A DNA stretch of 64,000 nucleotides from Paenibacillus_E qinlingensis_A (GTDB lineage Bacteria > Bacillota > Bacilli > Paenibacillales > NBRC-103111): contig NZ_JAVDSB010000001.1 of assembly GCF_031455095.1 (NCBI RefSeq), positions 496,001-560,000 on the forward strand. Direction: 5' to 3'. The number at the start of each line of letters is the position of its first letter. The stretch's first letter is position 1. The position numbers were made by a program, and so were the translations under genes. The notes beneath the pieces were generated by a model, which saw only the letters and a program-made list of their open reading frames with translations, ran no database searches and was not told the origin of the DNA. This document shows, in pieces, positions 53,259-62,191 of this stretch.

Positions 53259-54374
53259 ATGAATATTGGCGTTCCTAGAGAGATTAAAAATAATGAGTTT
53301 CGTGTAGGCATGACACCGAGCTCGGTGCTATCATACATCAAAGCAGGTCACGAAGTACGGGTAGAAACATCAGCTGGGCACAGCATTGGATTTGCGGATG
53401 AAGATTATATGGCAGCAGGAGCAACGATTGTTGCAACAGCAGCAGAAGTATGGTCCTCTGATATGGTAGTCAAAGTGAAAGAGCCGCTCCCTGAGGAGTA
53501 CGGGTATTTTCATGAAGGCTTGATTTTGTACACGTATCTACATCTGGCTCCTGAGGCGGAATTAACACATGCGTTGGTCAGCAAAAAAGTAACAGCCATC
53601 GCCTACGAAACGATCCAACTCGACAATGGCAGTTTACCGTTGTTAACGCCGATGAGCGAAGTGGCTGGACGCATGGCCGTGCAGATTGGTGCGCATTTTT
53701 TGGAGAAAGCGCATGGCGGCAAAGGCATCCTGCTAGGGGGTGTCCCGGGCGTTGAACCGGGGAAAGTAGCCGTTATTGGCGGCGGGATTGTCGGTGCCAA
53801 TGCAGCCAAAATGGCTATAGGGCTTGGTGCAGACGTGACCATCATTGATTTGAATGCGGATCGCCTGCGTCAATTGGATGATCAATTTCAGGGACGTGTC
53901 AAAACGATCATGTCCAACCCGTATAACATTGCAGAGGTTGTGCGTAAAGCGGATTTGGTAGTCGGTGCGGTACTAATCCCTGGTGCTCGTGCTCCGCGTC
54001 TAGTGACGGAGGATATGGTGAAAACGATGAGCCCAGGCAGCGTAATTATTGACGTTGCCATTGATCAAGGGGGTTCCATCGAGACGATTGACCGTATTAC
54101 TACACATGATCAACCAACCTATGTAAAGCATGGTGTTATCCATTATGCCGTTGCGAACATGCCAGGAGCAGTGGCGCGCACTTCTACCTTGGCGTTGACC
54201 AATGTCACAACGACGTACGGACTTCAAATCGCCAGCAAAGGCTTCGTGCGTGCAGCGCTCGACAACAAGGCGATTGCTAAGGGGATCAACGTTGCAGAGG
54301 GACATGTTACGTATCAAGCTGTAGCAGAAGCACACGGATATACGTATACCGATATCTATTCATTGATTCAGTAA
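53259..54374 (+). CDS. ald: Alanine dehydrogenase
   Basis: A 371-residue NAD-dependent L-alanine dehydrogenase, converting L-alanine to pyruvate and ammonia; in spore formers it supports growth on alanine and sporulation. It begins MNIGVPREIKNNEFRVGMTPSSV, has the substrate lysine near residue 74 (VKVKEP) and the catalytic histidine H95 (YLHLAP). The nucleotide-binding motif is VIGGGIVGANAAKMA and the PNT-type loop MPGAVARTSTLALTN is present. GAGAGG lies upstream of the ATG. It is probably activated by the upstream AdeR and is terminated by a strong hairpin. Confidence 0.97.
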   Translation: MNIGVPREIKNNEFRVGMTPSSVLSYIKAGHEVRVETSAGHSIGFADEDYMAAGATIVATAAEVWSSDMVVKVKEPLPEEYGYFHEGLILYTYLHLAPEAELTHALVSKKVTAIAYETIQLDNGSLPLLTPMSEVAGRMAVQIGAHFLEKAHGGKGILLGGVPGVEPGKVAVIGGGIVGANAAKMAIGLGADVTIIDLNADRLRQLDDQFQGRVKTIMSNPYNIAEVVRKADLVVGAVLIPGARAPRLVTEDMVKTMSPGSVIIDVAIDQGGSIETIDRITTHDQPTYVKHGVIHYAVANMPGAVARTSTLALTNVTTTYGLQIASKGFVRAALDNKAIAKGINVAEGHVTYQAVAEAHGYTYTDIYSLIQ

Positions 54375-54389
54375 AAAAAGAGATGAAGG

Positions 54390-54418
54390 GCCTCCACGAG
54401 TTTGTGGAGGTTTTTTTG
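54390..54418 (+). terminator. Intrinsic terminator after ald
   Basis: CCTCCAC-GAGTTT-GTGGAGG stem followed by seven T. Confidence 0.95.
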
Positions 54419-54468
54419 GTTCCCATTAAGCATCTCGATATGGGTAAATCCAACCCGGTAACTTCACA

Positions 54469-54497
54469 TTGACGCTATATGTATTAGACTATAAAAT
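54469..54497 (+). promoter_or_regulatory. Sigma-A-type promoter of the second polysaccharide operon
   Basis: TTGACG at 54469-54474, 17 bp spacer and TAAAAT at 54492-54497; both boxes match the consensus at five of six positions. Confidence 0.7.
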
Positions 54498-54505
54498 GAT
54501 AAAAG

Positions 54506-54517
54506 TGAAACGTTTCA
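54506..54517 (+). promoter_or_regulatory. LacI-type operator matching those at 44373-44418
   Basis: TGAAACGTTTCA is a perfect palindrome with the same AAACGTTT core. It covers about +3 to +14 of the promoter above. Its centre is 69.5 bp from the TTG start at 54581, against 70.5 bp for the corresponding operator and start at 44411.5 and 44482. Confidence 0.7.
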
Positions 54518-54580
54518 ACAAGATTAATGATTTGCTATGAAACAAAAAGCCTTATGAGCTTTTCAATAGGAGATGACAAT

Positions 54581-56227
54581 TTGACGACGATACAGCAACG
54601 ACAAGTAGAAATCATTGCCAGCATTGCAGCCGCTGCTTATATACAGCCTATTTTGAGCAATGGCTTTCTTTTCGAAGGAGACGTTCGGGATAATTTCTAT
54701 TATGCCTCCTATTTATTTGCCGCTTCCGTGGATGCAGCAATTCCTTTCGAAGGTAATCGCAAAGAGGCAAAGGACAAAGCAGAGCGCGTGTTCCTGAACT
54801 TACTAGGAATTCAAGATCAGGATCCTGCTAGCAGCACCTACGGTCATTGGCCGCTTAATCTGAGACCAACGCCTCAAGAGGCGTCCAAGAATACATTACC
54901 TGTCGAGTTAATGGGGAGCTTGATGGTTTACTTTGCCCAGCGCTATCAGGGGCAACTGAGTGAGGCTCTCCGTACCGCTTTTGATAATACGCTTCGCCAT
55001 ATATATCAAAGTAACTTTTACCGGAAAGCGGTTACAAATTACGGCCATCATGAAGCAAAATATACTGCTGCTAAGCTAATTTTGGGACAACGGTACGGGG
55101 ATGCCGATCTCATCAAGGATGGGCACGAAAGCTTGCGTATTACGCTCGAACGCGTAACATCCAAAGGGATGACGGAGTACGGAGGACTGCCATGGTTCTG
55201 GCACTGGGTGCAGGCTTTTACCTGTGCGTGGCAGTTGACGCAAGATGAAGAAATTCGCAGTGATTTAGCTCAGATGTTGGACTACTTATGGAATGAACGT
55301 GCGACGTACTACTTAGGTGGCGCATGGGTAGGTCCGCATGCTCGGATTTGGCCGCATGATATGCCGAGAGATACGAATGTGTTGCACGATTACGTACAAT
55401 TCGGAGATTTCAAGCTGCCAGCGCCGATGCCAAGAACGGAATATGCAGGTTTCCTTGTGTATGAAGCACCAACACATTGCCTTGAAACTGCTCTGCAGCG
55501 TAGGTCAACTCCTGTAGAAATTAAACGACAAGTTCCCAAACAAATTGGACAAGCGGAGCATGAGCAGGATCATCTTCACAGCTATGTATATATCACAGAA
55601 AATTATGCAATCGGTGGTATGTGGGAGCGAATCCGTGAATTTGATAACGAGCAGCACCGCTGGGACGTTGCTTTCCCGCTCGATCATTTGGAAGGTGTGA
55701 ATCATGCTTATTTTTTCCATCCGGATTTGGAGAAGCCAGAAGGAGATTTACGCCATCAGAGCGAATACACAGAAGTGCTTTTTCATAGGCATGTAATTAT
55801 GGCGACTTATGACATACCAGAGAACCAACCGGGCTATATCAAAGGGTGCTTACCGCTTGGTGAGTGGGTGGAGTCACCAACTGGACTATTTGGTCGGTTT
55901 GCTAATGTTTACTTGGCCGTATTTATTCAGCAACCGTATAAGCGTGAGATTCTTGAGGATCGCTGCTTTGTAACTAGCCAGGGGAGAAAGAATGCAGTCG
56001 TCGTCGAATGTATCGATCTGGCAGAAGCGGAGTCCCACGGCATTCGCGATGTTCACCATTTTGCCGATCTCATGCTAGCTAAGCAACCTCACTTTGGTGA
56101 AAATAATATCCTTTCATATACGTCTTTAACGAATGATACGTTGTTAGTAAGCGGCGATCCAACGAAGGAAATTACTTCACTTGTAAATGGTGAAGCAGTA
56201 GATTTCACTTCCTACACGGTCGCTTAA
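54581..56227 (+). CDS. Unrecognised 548-residue protein, probable alpha/alpha-toroid carbohydrate enzyme
   Basis: I do not recognise the family. The first 300 residues are helical with tryptophan and histidine pairs (TNYGHHEAKYTAAKLILG, GGLPWFWHWVQAFTCAWQL). The rest is strand-rich with HLEGVNHAYFFHPDLE and RFANVYLAVFIQQPYKREILEDRCFVTSQGRKNAVVVECI, resembling the toroid plus beta-sandwich layout of polysaccharide lyases. No signal peptide. The start is a TTG at 54581, eight bases after TAGGAG; a TTG-type start is common here. It is followed 33 bp later by the CE7 esterase and is under a LacI-type operator shared with the GH88 operon. Heparinase-like, lyase or glycosidase function is inferred from fold impression and context. 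Confidence 0.65.
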   Translation: MTTIQQRQVEIIASIAAAAYIQPILSNGFLFEGDVRDNFYYASYLFAASVDAAIPFEGNRKEAKDKAERVFLNLLGIQDQDPASSTYGHWPLNLRPTPQEASKNTLPVELMGSLMVYFAQRYQGQLSEALRTAFDNTLRHIYQSNFYRKAVTNYGHHEAKYTAAKLILGQRYGDADLIKDGHESLRITLERVTSKGMTEYGGLPWFWHWVQAFTCAWQLTQDEEIRSDLAQMLDYLWNERATYYLGGAWVGPHARIWPHDMPRDTNVLHDYVQFGDFKLPAPMPRTEYAGFLVYEAPTHCLETALQRRSTPVEIKRQVPKQIGQAEHEQDHLHSYVYITENYAIGGMWERIREFDNEQHRWDVAFPLDHLEGVNHAYFFHPDLEKPEGDLRHQSEYTEVLFHRHVIMATYDIPENQPGYIKGCLPLGEWVESPTGLFGRFANVYLAVFIQQPYKREILEDRCFVTSQGRKNAVVVECIDLAEAESHGIRDVHHFADLMLAKQPHFGENNILSYTSLTNDTLLVSGDPTKEITSLVNGEAVDFTSYTVA

Positions 56228-56260
56228 ATTCATACATAGGATAGAAAAGAGGATGTTCAC

Positions 56261-57220
56261 ATGCCAGCAGTTGATTATCCATTAGAAAAGTTGCTCACGT
56301 ACGAAGGGCGAAATCCAAGACCCGATGACTTTGATGCATACTGGGAACGTGCCATCGCTGAAATGAAAGCTGTAGATCCCCAAATTGAACTTCGCCCAAG
56401 TGATTTTCAAGTGCCGTATGCGGACTGCTTTGATCTGTATTTCACAGGTGTGAAAGGTGCTCGTATTTACGCGAAGTACATTCGCCCGAAGAACGTGACT
56501 GAACCTCATCCAGCGATTGTTCAGTTTCATGGATATTCAGGTAATTCTGGAGACTGGAATGATAAGTTGTCTTACGCAGCTCTTGGGTATTCGTTCTTCT
56601 CCATGGATTGTCGTGGTCAAGGTGGATTCTCTGAAGATGTTGGCGGAACCAAAGGGACAACTTTACGCGGACACATTGTTCGTGGTTTAGATGATCATCC
56701 AGATCAGCTCTTATTCCGTGATATTTTCTTGGATACCGCACAGCTTGCAGGGATTGCCATGAACATGCCTGAAGTTGACGCGACACGTGTAGGTGCGATG
56801 GGAGGCTCACAAGGCGGGGCATTGACGATTGCCTGTGCGGCGCTGGAACCACGGATCAAGAAATTGGCACCCGTCTACCCATTCCTCAGTGATTACAAAC
56901 GCGTATGGGAAATGGATTTGGCAAAGGATGCCTACCTAGAATTGAAAGATTTCTTCCGTCGTCATGACCCGCAGCATAAGCGCGAGGAAGAATATTTTAC
57001 GAAATTGGGATATATCGATATCCAAAACTTAGCGAATCGGATTCAGGGCGATGTGATGATGGCCGTAGGTCTCATGGACACGGTATGCCCGCCGTCTACC
57101 CAATTTGCAGCGTATAATAAAATCACGGCGAATAAAAAGCTGGAAATATTCCCAGATTTTGGGCACGAAGGATTGCCAGGTTTTAATGATTTGACTTTCC
57201 GATTCATGATGGATCTTTAA
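56261..57220 (+). CDS. Acetyl xylan esterase / cephalosporin-C deacetylase, carbohydrate esterase family 7
   Basis: A 319-residue CE7 alpha/beta hydrolase that removes acetyl groups from xylo-oligosaccharides and other acetylated sugars inside the cell. The opening LEKLLTYEGRNPRPDDFDAYWE and the family motif DCRGQGG are present. The catalytic triad is S183 (GGSQGG), D273 (GLMDTVCPPSTQFAAYN) and H302 (FGHEGLPGF), matching the characterised enzymes within a few positions. GAGGATG precedes the ATG. It forms an operon with the upstream unknown protein and ends at a convergent terminator. It would deacetylate oligosaccharides so that the other enzymes of the locus can act (inference). Confidence 0.95.
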   Translation: MPAVDYPLEKLLTYEGRNPRPDDFDAYWERAIAEMKAVDPQIELRPSDFQVPYADCFDLYFTGVKGARIYAKYIRPKNVTEPHPAIVQFHGYSGNSGDWNDKLSYAALGYSFFSMDCRGQGGFSEDVGGTKGTTLRGHIVRGLDDHPDQLLFRDIFLDTAQLAGIAMNMPEVDATRVGAMGGSQGGALTIACAALEPRIKKLAPVYPFLSDYKRVWEMDLAKDAYLELKDFFRRHDPQHKREEEYFTKLGYIDIQNLANRIQGDVMMAVGLMDTVCPPSTQFAAYNKITANKKLEIFPDFGHEGLPGFNDLTFRFMMDL

Positions 57221-57226
57221 CAAATA

Positions 57227-57266
57227 AAAAAACCACTCCCATTCAAATTGATGCGAGTGGTTTTTT
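57227..57266 (+). terminator. Bidirectional terminator between CE7 esterase and AraC gene
   Basis: AAAAAACCACTC and GAGTGGTTTTTT pair around a 16-base loop, with A- and T-runs on the two sides. Confidence 0.95.
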
Positions 57267-58157
57267 GCGCTCAGCTTGCTGCTGGCGATATTGGGTCGGT
57301 GTGACGCCGATCATTTTTTTGAACAGCTGATTGAAGAATTTCATGTCTTGATAACCGACAAGTGCGGCTATATCACTAATTTTGTCTGATGACTCGCGTA
57401 AATACTGACAGCAAGCTTCCAATCGCGCATGCTGAACATATGTGGTGAAGGTCATACCTGTGAGCTTTTTCAGCTGACGTTGGAGCTGGCGTTCACTCAG
57501 AGATAGCTTGGCCGCTGCTTCAACTAAGGTGATCGGATGGCTGCAATTTGTCCGAATATAAGCCAAGATATGCTCGATGCTTTTCATATTGGCTTGAGGA
57601 ACCTGTGGATGCTGATCCAGCTTCTCACGATGCATATATACGAGCAATTGCTGCACAGATGCTTGCATAACGGTGATAAAACCTGCGCGGCGAGCATTAT
57701 ACTCGAAATGTAATCGCTCAAATAGAGATTGGAATTCACCGTTCTGTTCATGAAAAGAAAGAAATTCTACTTCATCATTCGTTTCCGTTGCTTTTTGAAA
57801 AAAAAGCTGCATATCGGGATCTCCCATTGCTGCAGCATGCTGAAGCAATTGGTTCATCCAAGCTTGTGTGAAGATAAAGTTATATACGATGAGCGGTTTT
57901 TTTTGATTCGTTGAGGAAGGTCGGAACACATGAGAAATGCCAACTGGCAAAAAGAAGAGGTCTCCTTTGGTTACTTGCATACTGACATTGTCAATATAAT
58001 GGGAACCGCTTCCTTCGGCGACATAACTAATTTCGATGAAATCATGCGTATGCTGCTGTAGATCAAAAGTTTCATGTACACGATTCACATAAAAGGGCAA
58101 TTCAGGAAGGAAATAGAGGTGGCCCGGCGACTCCATAATGCTTCGCTTAATCGTCAT
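57243..58157 (-). CDS. AraC-family regulator with N-terminal cupin
   Basis: A 304-residue AraC-family protein: a cupin ligand-binding domain (QQHTHDFIEISYVAEGSGSHYIDN ... LFFLPVGISHVF), then two helix-turn-helix motifs (ITLVEAAAKLSLSERQLQRQLKKLTGMTFTTYV and ISDIAALVGYQDMKFFNQLFKKMIGVTPTQYR). It is convergent with the CE7 esterase gene and could control the polysaccharide locus. The start codon begins only 1 bp after the stop of yrzA, and no clear ribosome site precedes it, so translational coupling with yrzA is likely. An internal ATG at 58136 is the alternative start. Confidence 0.9.
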   Translation of the reverse strand: MTIKRSIMESPGHLYFLPELPFYVNRVHETFDLQQHTHDFIEISYVAEGSGSHYIDNVSMQVTKGDLFFLPVGISHVFRPSSTNQKKPLIVYNFIFTQAWMNQLLQHAAAMGDPDMQLFFQKATETNDEVEFLSFHEQNGEFQSLFERLHFEYNARRAGFITVMQASVQQLLVYMHREKLDQHPQVPQANMKSIEHILAYIRTNCSHPITLVEAAAKLSLSERQLQRQLKKLTGMTFTTYVQHARLEACCQYLRESSDKISDIAALVGYQDMKFFNQLFKKMIGVTPTQYRQQQAERKKPLASI

Positions 58158-58158
58158 C

Positions 58159-58365
58159 TTATTTCACTTTGAAGTGAATAACAGCACTGTACAGCATTTT
58201 ACCTGCATTCGGGTCGAACACAATGTGATGCTGAATGGCATAAACATCCAGCATGAGCGCTTTGTTATTGTCAATTTGGTCATTAATTTTCTTTTCGAGT
58301 GTTTTCATGTCGTAGGCTTGAAAAAATTCAATTTTATTTTCAATACGATCTAAAATAAAGTCCAT
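58159..58365 (-). CDS. yrzA: YrzA-family (DUF2536) small protein
   Basis: A 68-residue protein matching the DUF2536/YrzA family: RIENKIEFFQAYDMKTLEKKINDQIDNNKALMLDVYAIQHH, ending in a strand-rich YSAVIHFKVK. Function unknown; it is a small cytosolic protein of Bacillales. AAGGAGG lies nine bases before the ATG, an excellent ribosome site. The AraC gene begins one base after its stop, an unusual pairing of a conserved small protein with a regulator. Confidence 0.85.
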   Translation of the reverse strand: MDFILDRIENKIEFFQAYDMKTLEKKINDQIDNNKALMLDVYAIQHHIVFDPNAGKMLYSAVIHFKVK

Positions 58366-58547
58366 GATCCTGCGCCTCCTTCGGTTGAATGTAAATTTAT
58401 GACGACTTCTCTTATTATAACGTCAATTTTTGATATAGGAAGTGCAACTGAATAGGCGTATACTGTGAATTGCATAGGATCGGACGTTTATAATACATGG
58501 GCAAAGCCTTACAAGACAGTCAAAAATGATATGGGAAGTGATGTCGT

Positions 58548-60320
58548 TTGAAACCTACACGGTTATTAGTTGATTTCTTATTAAGGAAATGGCCGTTGTA
58601 TGTCATTGCCGCACTCTCTATTACGGTAGGGAATATTGTGTACTCGTTCTACCCCAAATTACTGGGGATGTTTACGGATCAGCTACAAAAGGGTGGGCTC
58701 AGTAAAAGCTTAATTACGAAGTACAGTCTAGAATTGCTCGTCATCGGGGTTACCTTTGGTGTTTTATGTGCGATTGGGCAATACATGATCATGCGGAATG
58801 GGCGTCGCTTCGAATTCGAAACGAGAAATCGCTTGTTTGACCATTTCACCCATTTGGGAGCTACATTTTATTCGAAGAATGGCGTTGGCAAGCTGCTGAG
58901 TTATGTAATGAATGATGTCACGGTTATTCGAGAATCGATCTCGATGGGCATCAACCAAGTTGTAAACTCCATTATTTTAATCACTGCCGCTATTTTTTCG
59001 ATGCTATTTAGTTCCATTCCGTTGTATGTCATCCTAATCAGTATCATACCATTAGTACTTATTCCTATTTTATCTGTTAAATTTCAACCCATTATTAAGG
59101 AACGGTCCTTAGCGGTTCAAGAAGCATTAGGATCGATGACGGAGTCGGCAGAAGAGCAATTCGGCGGCATTCGGGTAGCTAAGAAATTTGCTGTGGAACC
59201 GATTATGATCGGCCGATTCAGTGAAACCGTTGATCGCATTCGAGACAATCAATTACGATTAGTGCGGCTTTCTTCTTTGTTTGAAGCCATCATTCCGTTT
59301 CTGGGTGCGGTATCGCTAATTGTTGCGATTGCTTTCGGGGGCTATTTGACCATTCACGATAGGATTACAATCGGTAATTTCGTTGAATTAACGCTGTACA
59401 TTCGGATGATGGTCAATCCCTTGCAGCAAATCGGACGTGTGATTAATGCCTTGCAGCGTTCACGAGCATCCTTGGAGCGGGTGAATGAACTGTTAACGAT
59501 GGAATCGGAAATCAAACAGACGGAGCTTGCCCAGCCTACCCATCTCGAGCAGGAAGAGATTCGTATTGAACATTTGTCCTTCTCTTATCCAGATGATGAG
59601 GATGAAGTGCTGCACGATATCTCACTGACGATTGAACCAGGCAAATCGATTGGTATTATTGGTAAAACGGGAAGCGGGAAGTCCACCTTGATGAAAATCA
59701 TGCTGCGTATCTATGATCCGCCGGAAGGGACCGTGTGGATTGGCGATTGTGATATCCGTGATGTGACGCTTGAAAGCTTGCGCAATCAAATCGCTTACGT
59801 GCCGCAGGAGGGATTTCTGTTCAGCACATCGATTCGGGATAATATTGCCTTTTTCAAAAGGGAATCGTCGATCGAACAAGTGGAACATGCCGCCAATAAG
59901 GCGCAGATTTTATCCAGTATTGTATCATTCCCAGAGAAATTTGAGACGAAGCTCGGTGAGCGTGGGGTCACTTTATCAGGTGGTCAGCGCCAACGAACGA
60001 GCTTAGCAAGAGGGATTATTAAGGATTCACCTTTGATGATTCTAGATGACAGCGTAAGTGCGGTAGATTCCGTGACAGAGAAGCACATTATTGATGCGAT
60101 CAGACAGGAGCGGTCGAATAAAACGACCATCTGGATTGCACACCGTATCTCGGCACTGAAACATACCGATGAAATCATTGTGCTGCATGAAGGAAGAATT
60201 GTGCAACGTGGCACGCATGATCAGCTGCTTATGCAAGAAGGCTTGTATGCAGAGCTATATGCGATACAGGAAGGGGGCAACGAAGATGTTCAAACAGACG
60301 AAACCTCCACTAGAGCCTAA
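58548..60320 (+). CDS. ABC exporter half-transporter with degenerate ATP site (YheI/BmrC type)
   Basis: A 590-residue half-transporter: six membrane helices (residues about 15-300), then an ATPase domain with Walker A GIIGKTGSGKST, Q-loop, LSGGQRQRTSLARG and Walker B ending LDD, where the catalytic glutamate is replaced by D501. Heterodimeric multidrug exporters such as BmrCD have exactly this defect in one subunit (D500 in BmrC). The start is a TTG at 58548 after GGAAGTGAT. It overlaps the partner gene by 35 bp. A TATAAT box lies at 58489-58494. Substrates are probably drugs or lipids; not inferable here. Confidence 0.93.
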   Translation: MKPTRLLVDFLLRKWPLYVIAALSITVGNIVYSFYPKLLGMFTDQLQKGGLSKSLITKYSLELLVIGVTFGVLCAIGQYMIMRNGRRFEFETRNRLFDHFTHLGATFYSKNGVGKLLSYVMNDVTVIRESISMGINQVVNSIILITAAIFSMLFSSIPLYVILISIIPLVLIPILSVKFQPIIKERSLAVQEALGSMTESAEEQFGGIRVAKKFAVEPIMIGRFSETVDRIRDNQLRLVRLSSLFEAIIPFLGAVSLIVAIAFGGYLTIHDRITIGNFVELTLYIRMMVNPLQQIGRVINALQRSRASLERVNELLTMESEIKQTELAQPTHLEQEEIRIEHLSFSYPDDEDEVLHDISLTIEPGKSIGIIGKTGSGKSTLMKIMLRIYDPPEGTVWIGDCDIRDVTLESLRNQIAYVPQEGFLFSTSIRDNIAFFKRESSIEQVEHAANKAQILSSIVSFPEKFETKLGERGVTLSGGQRQRTSLARGIIKDSPLMILDDSVSAVDSVTEKHIIDAIRQERSNKTTIWIAHRISALKHTDEIIVLHEGRIVQRGTHDQLLMQEGLYAELYAIQEGGNEDVQTDETSTRA

Positions 60321-62106
60321 GCAAACGCAAGCCTCCTTTCGCGCGTTAGCCAAGTACGCCAAACCGCATAAGTTCACATTTGCTATAGTCATTGTGTGTG
60401 CGCTCCTAGGTATCGCGGCAGATTTATTTCAACCTTATTTGGTCAAAATTGCGATTGATGATAATTTGATGATCGGTAAAAATGACTTCAGTGCCCTGAT
60501 TATGATTTGTGTGATGTACGGGGGGTTATCCATCTCAAGTATGTTCTTCAGCTACATACAAAATAATTTGCTGCAGTTCGCAGGTCAAAGCATTGTAGCT
60601 AAAATCCGCAAGGATCTCTTTCAACATATTTTCAAGCAATCCATGTCTTATTATGATAAAACGCCAAGCGGCAGCCTCATCACTCACGTTTCTAGCGATA
60701 CGGAAACTTTGAACCAGTTCTTTACGCAAGTGCTTCTAAGCTTAGTACGTGATAGTATGACATTAATTTTCATCGTTGTTCTTATGTACCATTTGGATCC
60801 GACACTGACGCTGTACAGTATGATTGTGATTCCCATCATCCTGCTTATCGCGGTGGGCTTCCGTGAATACATGCGCAAAACCTATCAACTTTCACGTTCG
60901 AGATTGTCTCAAATGGTTGCTTTCACAGCGGAGAATTTATCAGGCATGCACCTGATTCAAGCGTTCCATCAAGAGAAAGAACAGATGAGTCGCTTCATGG
61001 ATAAGAATACTAGCTATTTCCGAGCGAATCTGAGAGAGGTTCGAACGAATGTGTTATTCAACCGATCTTTTGACATTTTAGGCAATTTATCGATTGCCTT
61101 TATTACTTGGATTGGCGGTATTGCCGTCTTCGACAAAGCGGTTGAATTTGGGGTGCTCTACGCCTTTATTACGTATATTAGGCAATTCTTTCAGCCGATC
61201 AATAATATTACGCAGCAATGGAATACCTTACAATCCACGCAAGTGTCCATGACTCGGATATGGAACATTTTTGCGGCGCAGCCTGAAGTGAAAGACAAAG
61301 AGGCTTCAGAGCTGGTCCCGCTGGACGATGTGAAAGGTGATATCCATTTTGATCATGTACACTTCGGTTATCAGAAAGACACAGCTGTCATAGAAGATCT
61401 TCAGTTGCACATCGCGCCAGGCGAGATGATTGGTATTGTTGGTACCACGGGTGCAGGTAAAAGCTCTCTCATTAGCCTGCTTTGCCGCTTCTATGATGTT
61501 CAAGGAGGTAGCATCCGGATTGATGGTGTGGATATTCGAGACATTTCACAGAAGGATCTCCATCGAACGATTGGCTTGGTCCAACAAGAGCCTTATTTAT
61601 ATGCTGGGAGCATTTTGGAAAATGTAAGAATGTTCGACCCTACGATTTTGCCAGAAACGGTTATAGAAGCCTGTAAGTTAGTCGGTGCAGACGCACTCAT
61701 TTCCCGGATGAAGGATGGGTATGAAACACGGATCTCAGAGCGAGGCAGCGGTTTGTCCGCTGGGGAACGGCAATTGATTTCTTTTGCCCGTATCATCGTA
61801 TTCCAGCCTAAAGTACTTATCTTAGATGAGGCTACAGCTAATCTGGATTCACAAACCGAGCAACTCATTCAAACCGCATTGCATATTGTTGCTGAAGGAA
61901 GAACGACGATAGTCATTGCTCACCGGATCTCTACGATTATGCACGCTGACCGTATTATTGTGATGAGTCATGGGGAAATTGTTGAAGAAGGTACACATAC
62001 GGAGCTGCTTGCTTTTCAAGGCTTTTATGAGCAATTGGTTCAGCATTCACAAGGAACGCAAACGAAGGGGAACGAAACAGAAGGCCGCATTTCATCCATA
62101 GGCTAA
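60286..62106 (+). CDS. ABC exporter half-transporter, catalytic partner (YheH/BmrD type)
   Basis: A 606-residue half-transporter, partner of the previous gene. Six membrane helices precede an ATPase domain with Walker A GIVGTTGAGKSS and Walker B LILDEATANLD with the intact catalytic glutamate E515, but its signature is LSAGERQ rather than LSGGQ. In the heterodimer this atypical signature faces the first subunit, completing the degenerate site, while the other site is canonical, as known for BmrCD and TM287/288. The ATG at 60286 follows AAGGGGGC at good spacing; the long upstream open frame only overlaps the previous gene. Confidence 0.93.
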   Translation: MFKQTKPPLEPKQTQASFRALAKYAKPHKFTFAIVIVCALLGIAADLFQPYLVKIAIDDNLMIGKNDFSALIMICVMYGGLSISSMFFSYIQNNLLQFAGQSIVAKIRKDLFQHIFKQSMSYYDKTPSGSLITHVSSDTETLNQFFTQVLLSLVRDSMTLIFIVVLMYHLDPTLTLYSMIVIPIILLIAVGFREYMRKTYQLSRSRLSQMVAFTAENLSGMHLIQAFHQEKEQMSRFMDKNTSYFRANLREVRTNVLFNRSFDILGNLSIAFITWIGGIAVFDKAVEFGVLYAFITYIRQFFQPINNITQQWNTLQSTQVSMTRIWNIFAAQPEVKDKEASELVPLDDVKGDIHFDHVHFGYQKDTAVIEDLQLHIAPGEMIGIVGTTGAGKSSLISLLCRFYDVQGGSIRIDGVDIRDISQKDLHRTIGLVQQEPYLYAGSILENVRMFDPTILPETVIEACKLVGADALISRMKDGYETRISERGSGLSAGERQLISFARIIVFQPKVLILDEATANLDSQTEQLIQTALHIVAEGRTTIVIAHRISTIMHADRIIVMSHGEIVEEGTHTELLAFQGFYEQLVQHSQGTQTKGNETEGRISSIG

Positions 62107-62191
62107 TGATCAGGTACTAGGAATAGATAGTACTTCTCAAATCAGTGATCTCCTGTACAATTAGAAGTATGGAAGAGAGGAGATGAACAGC

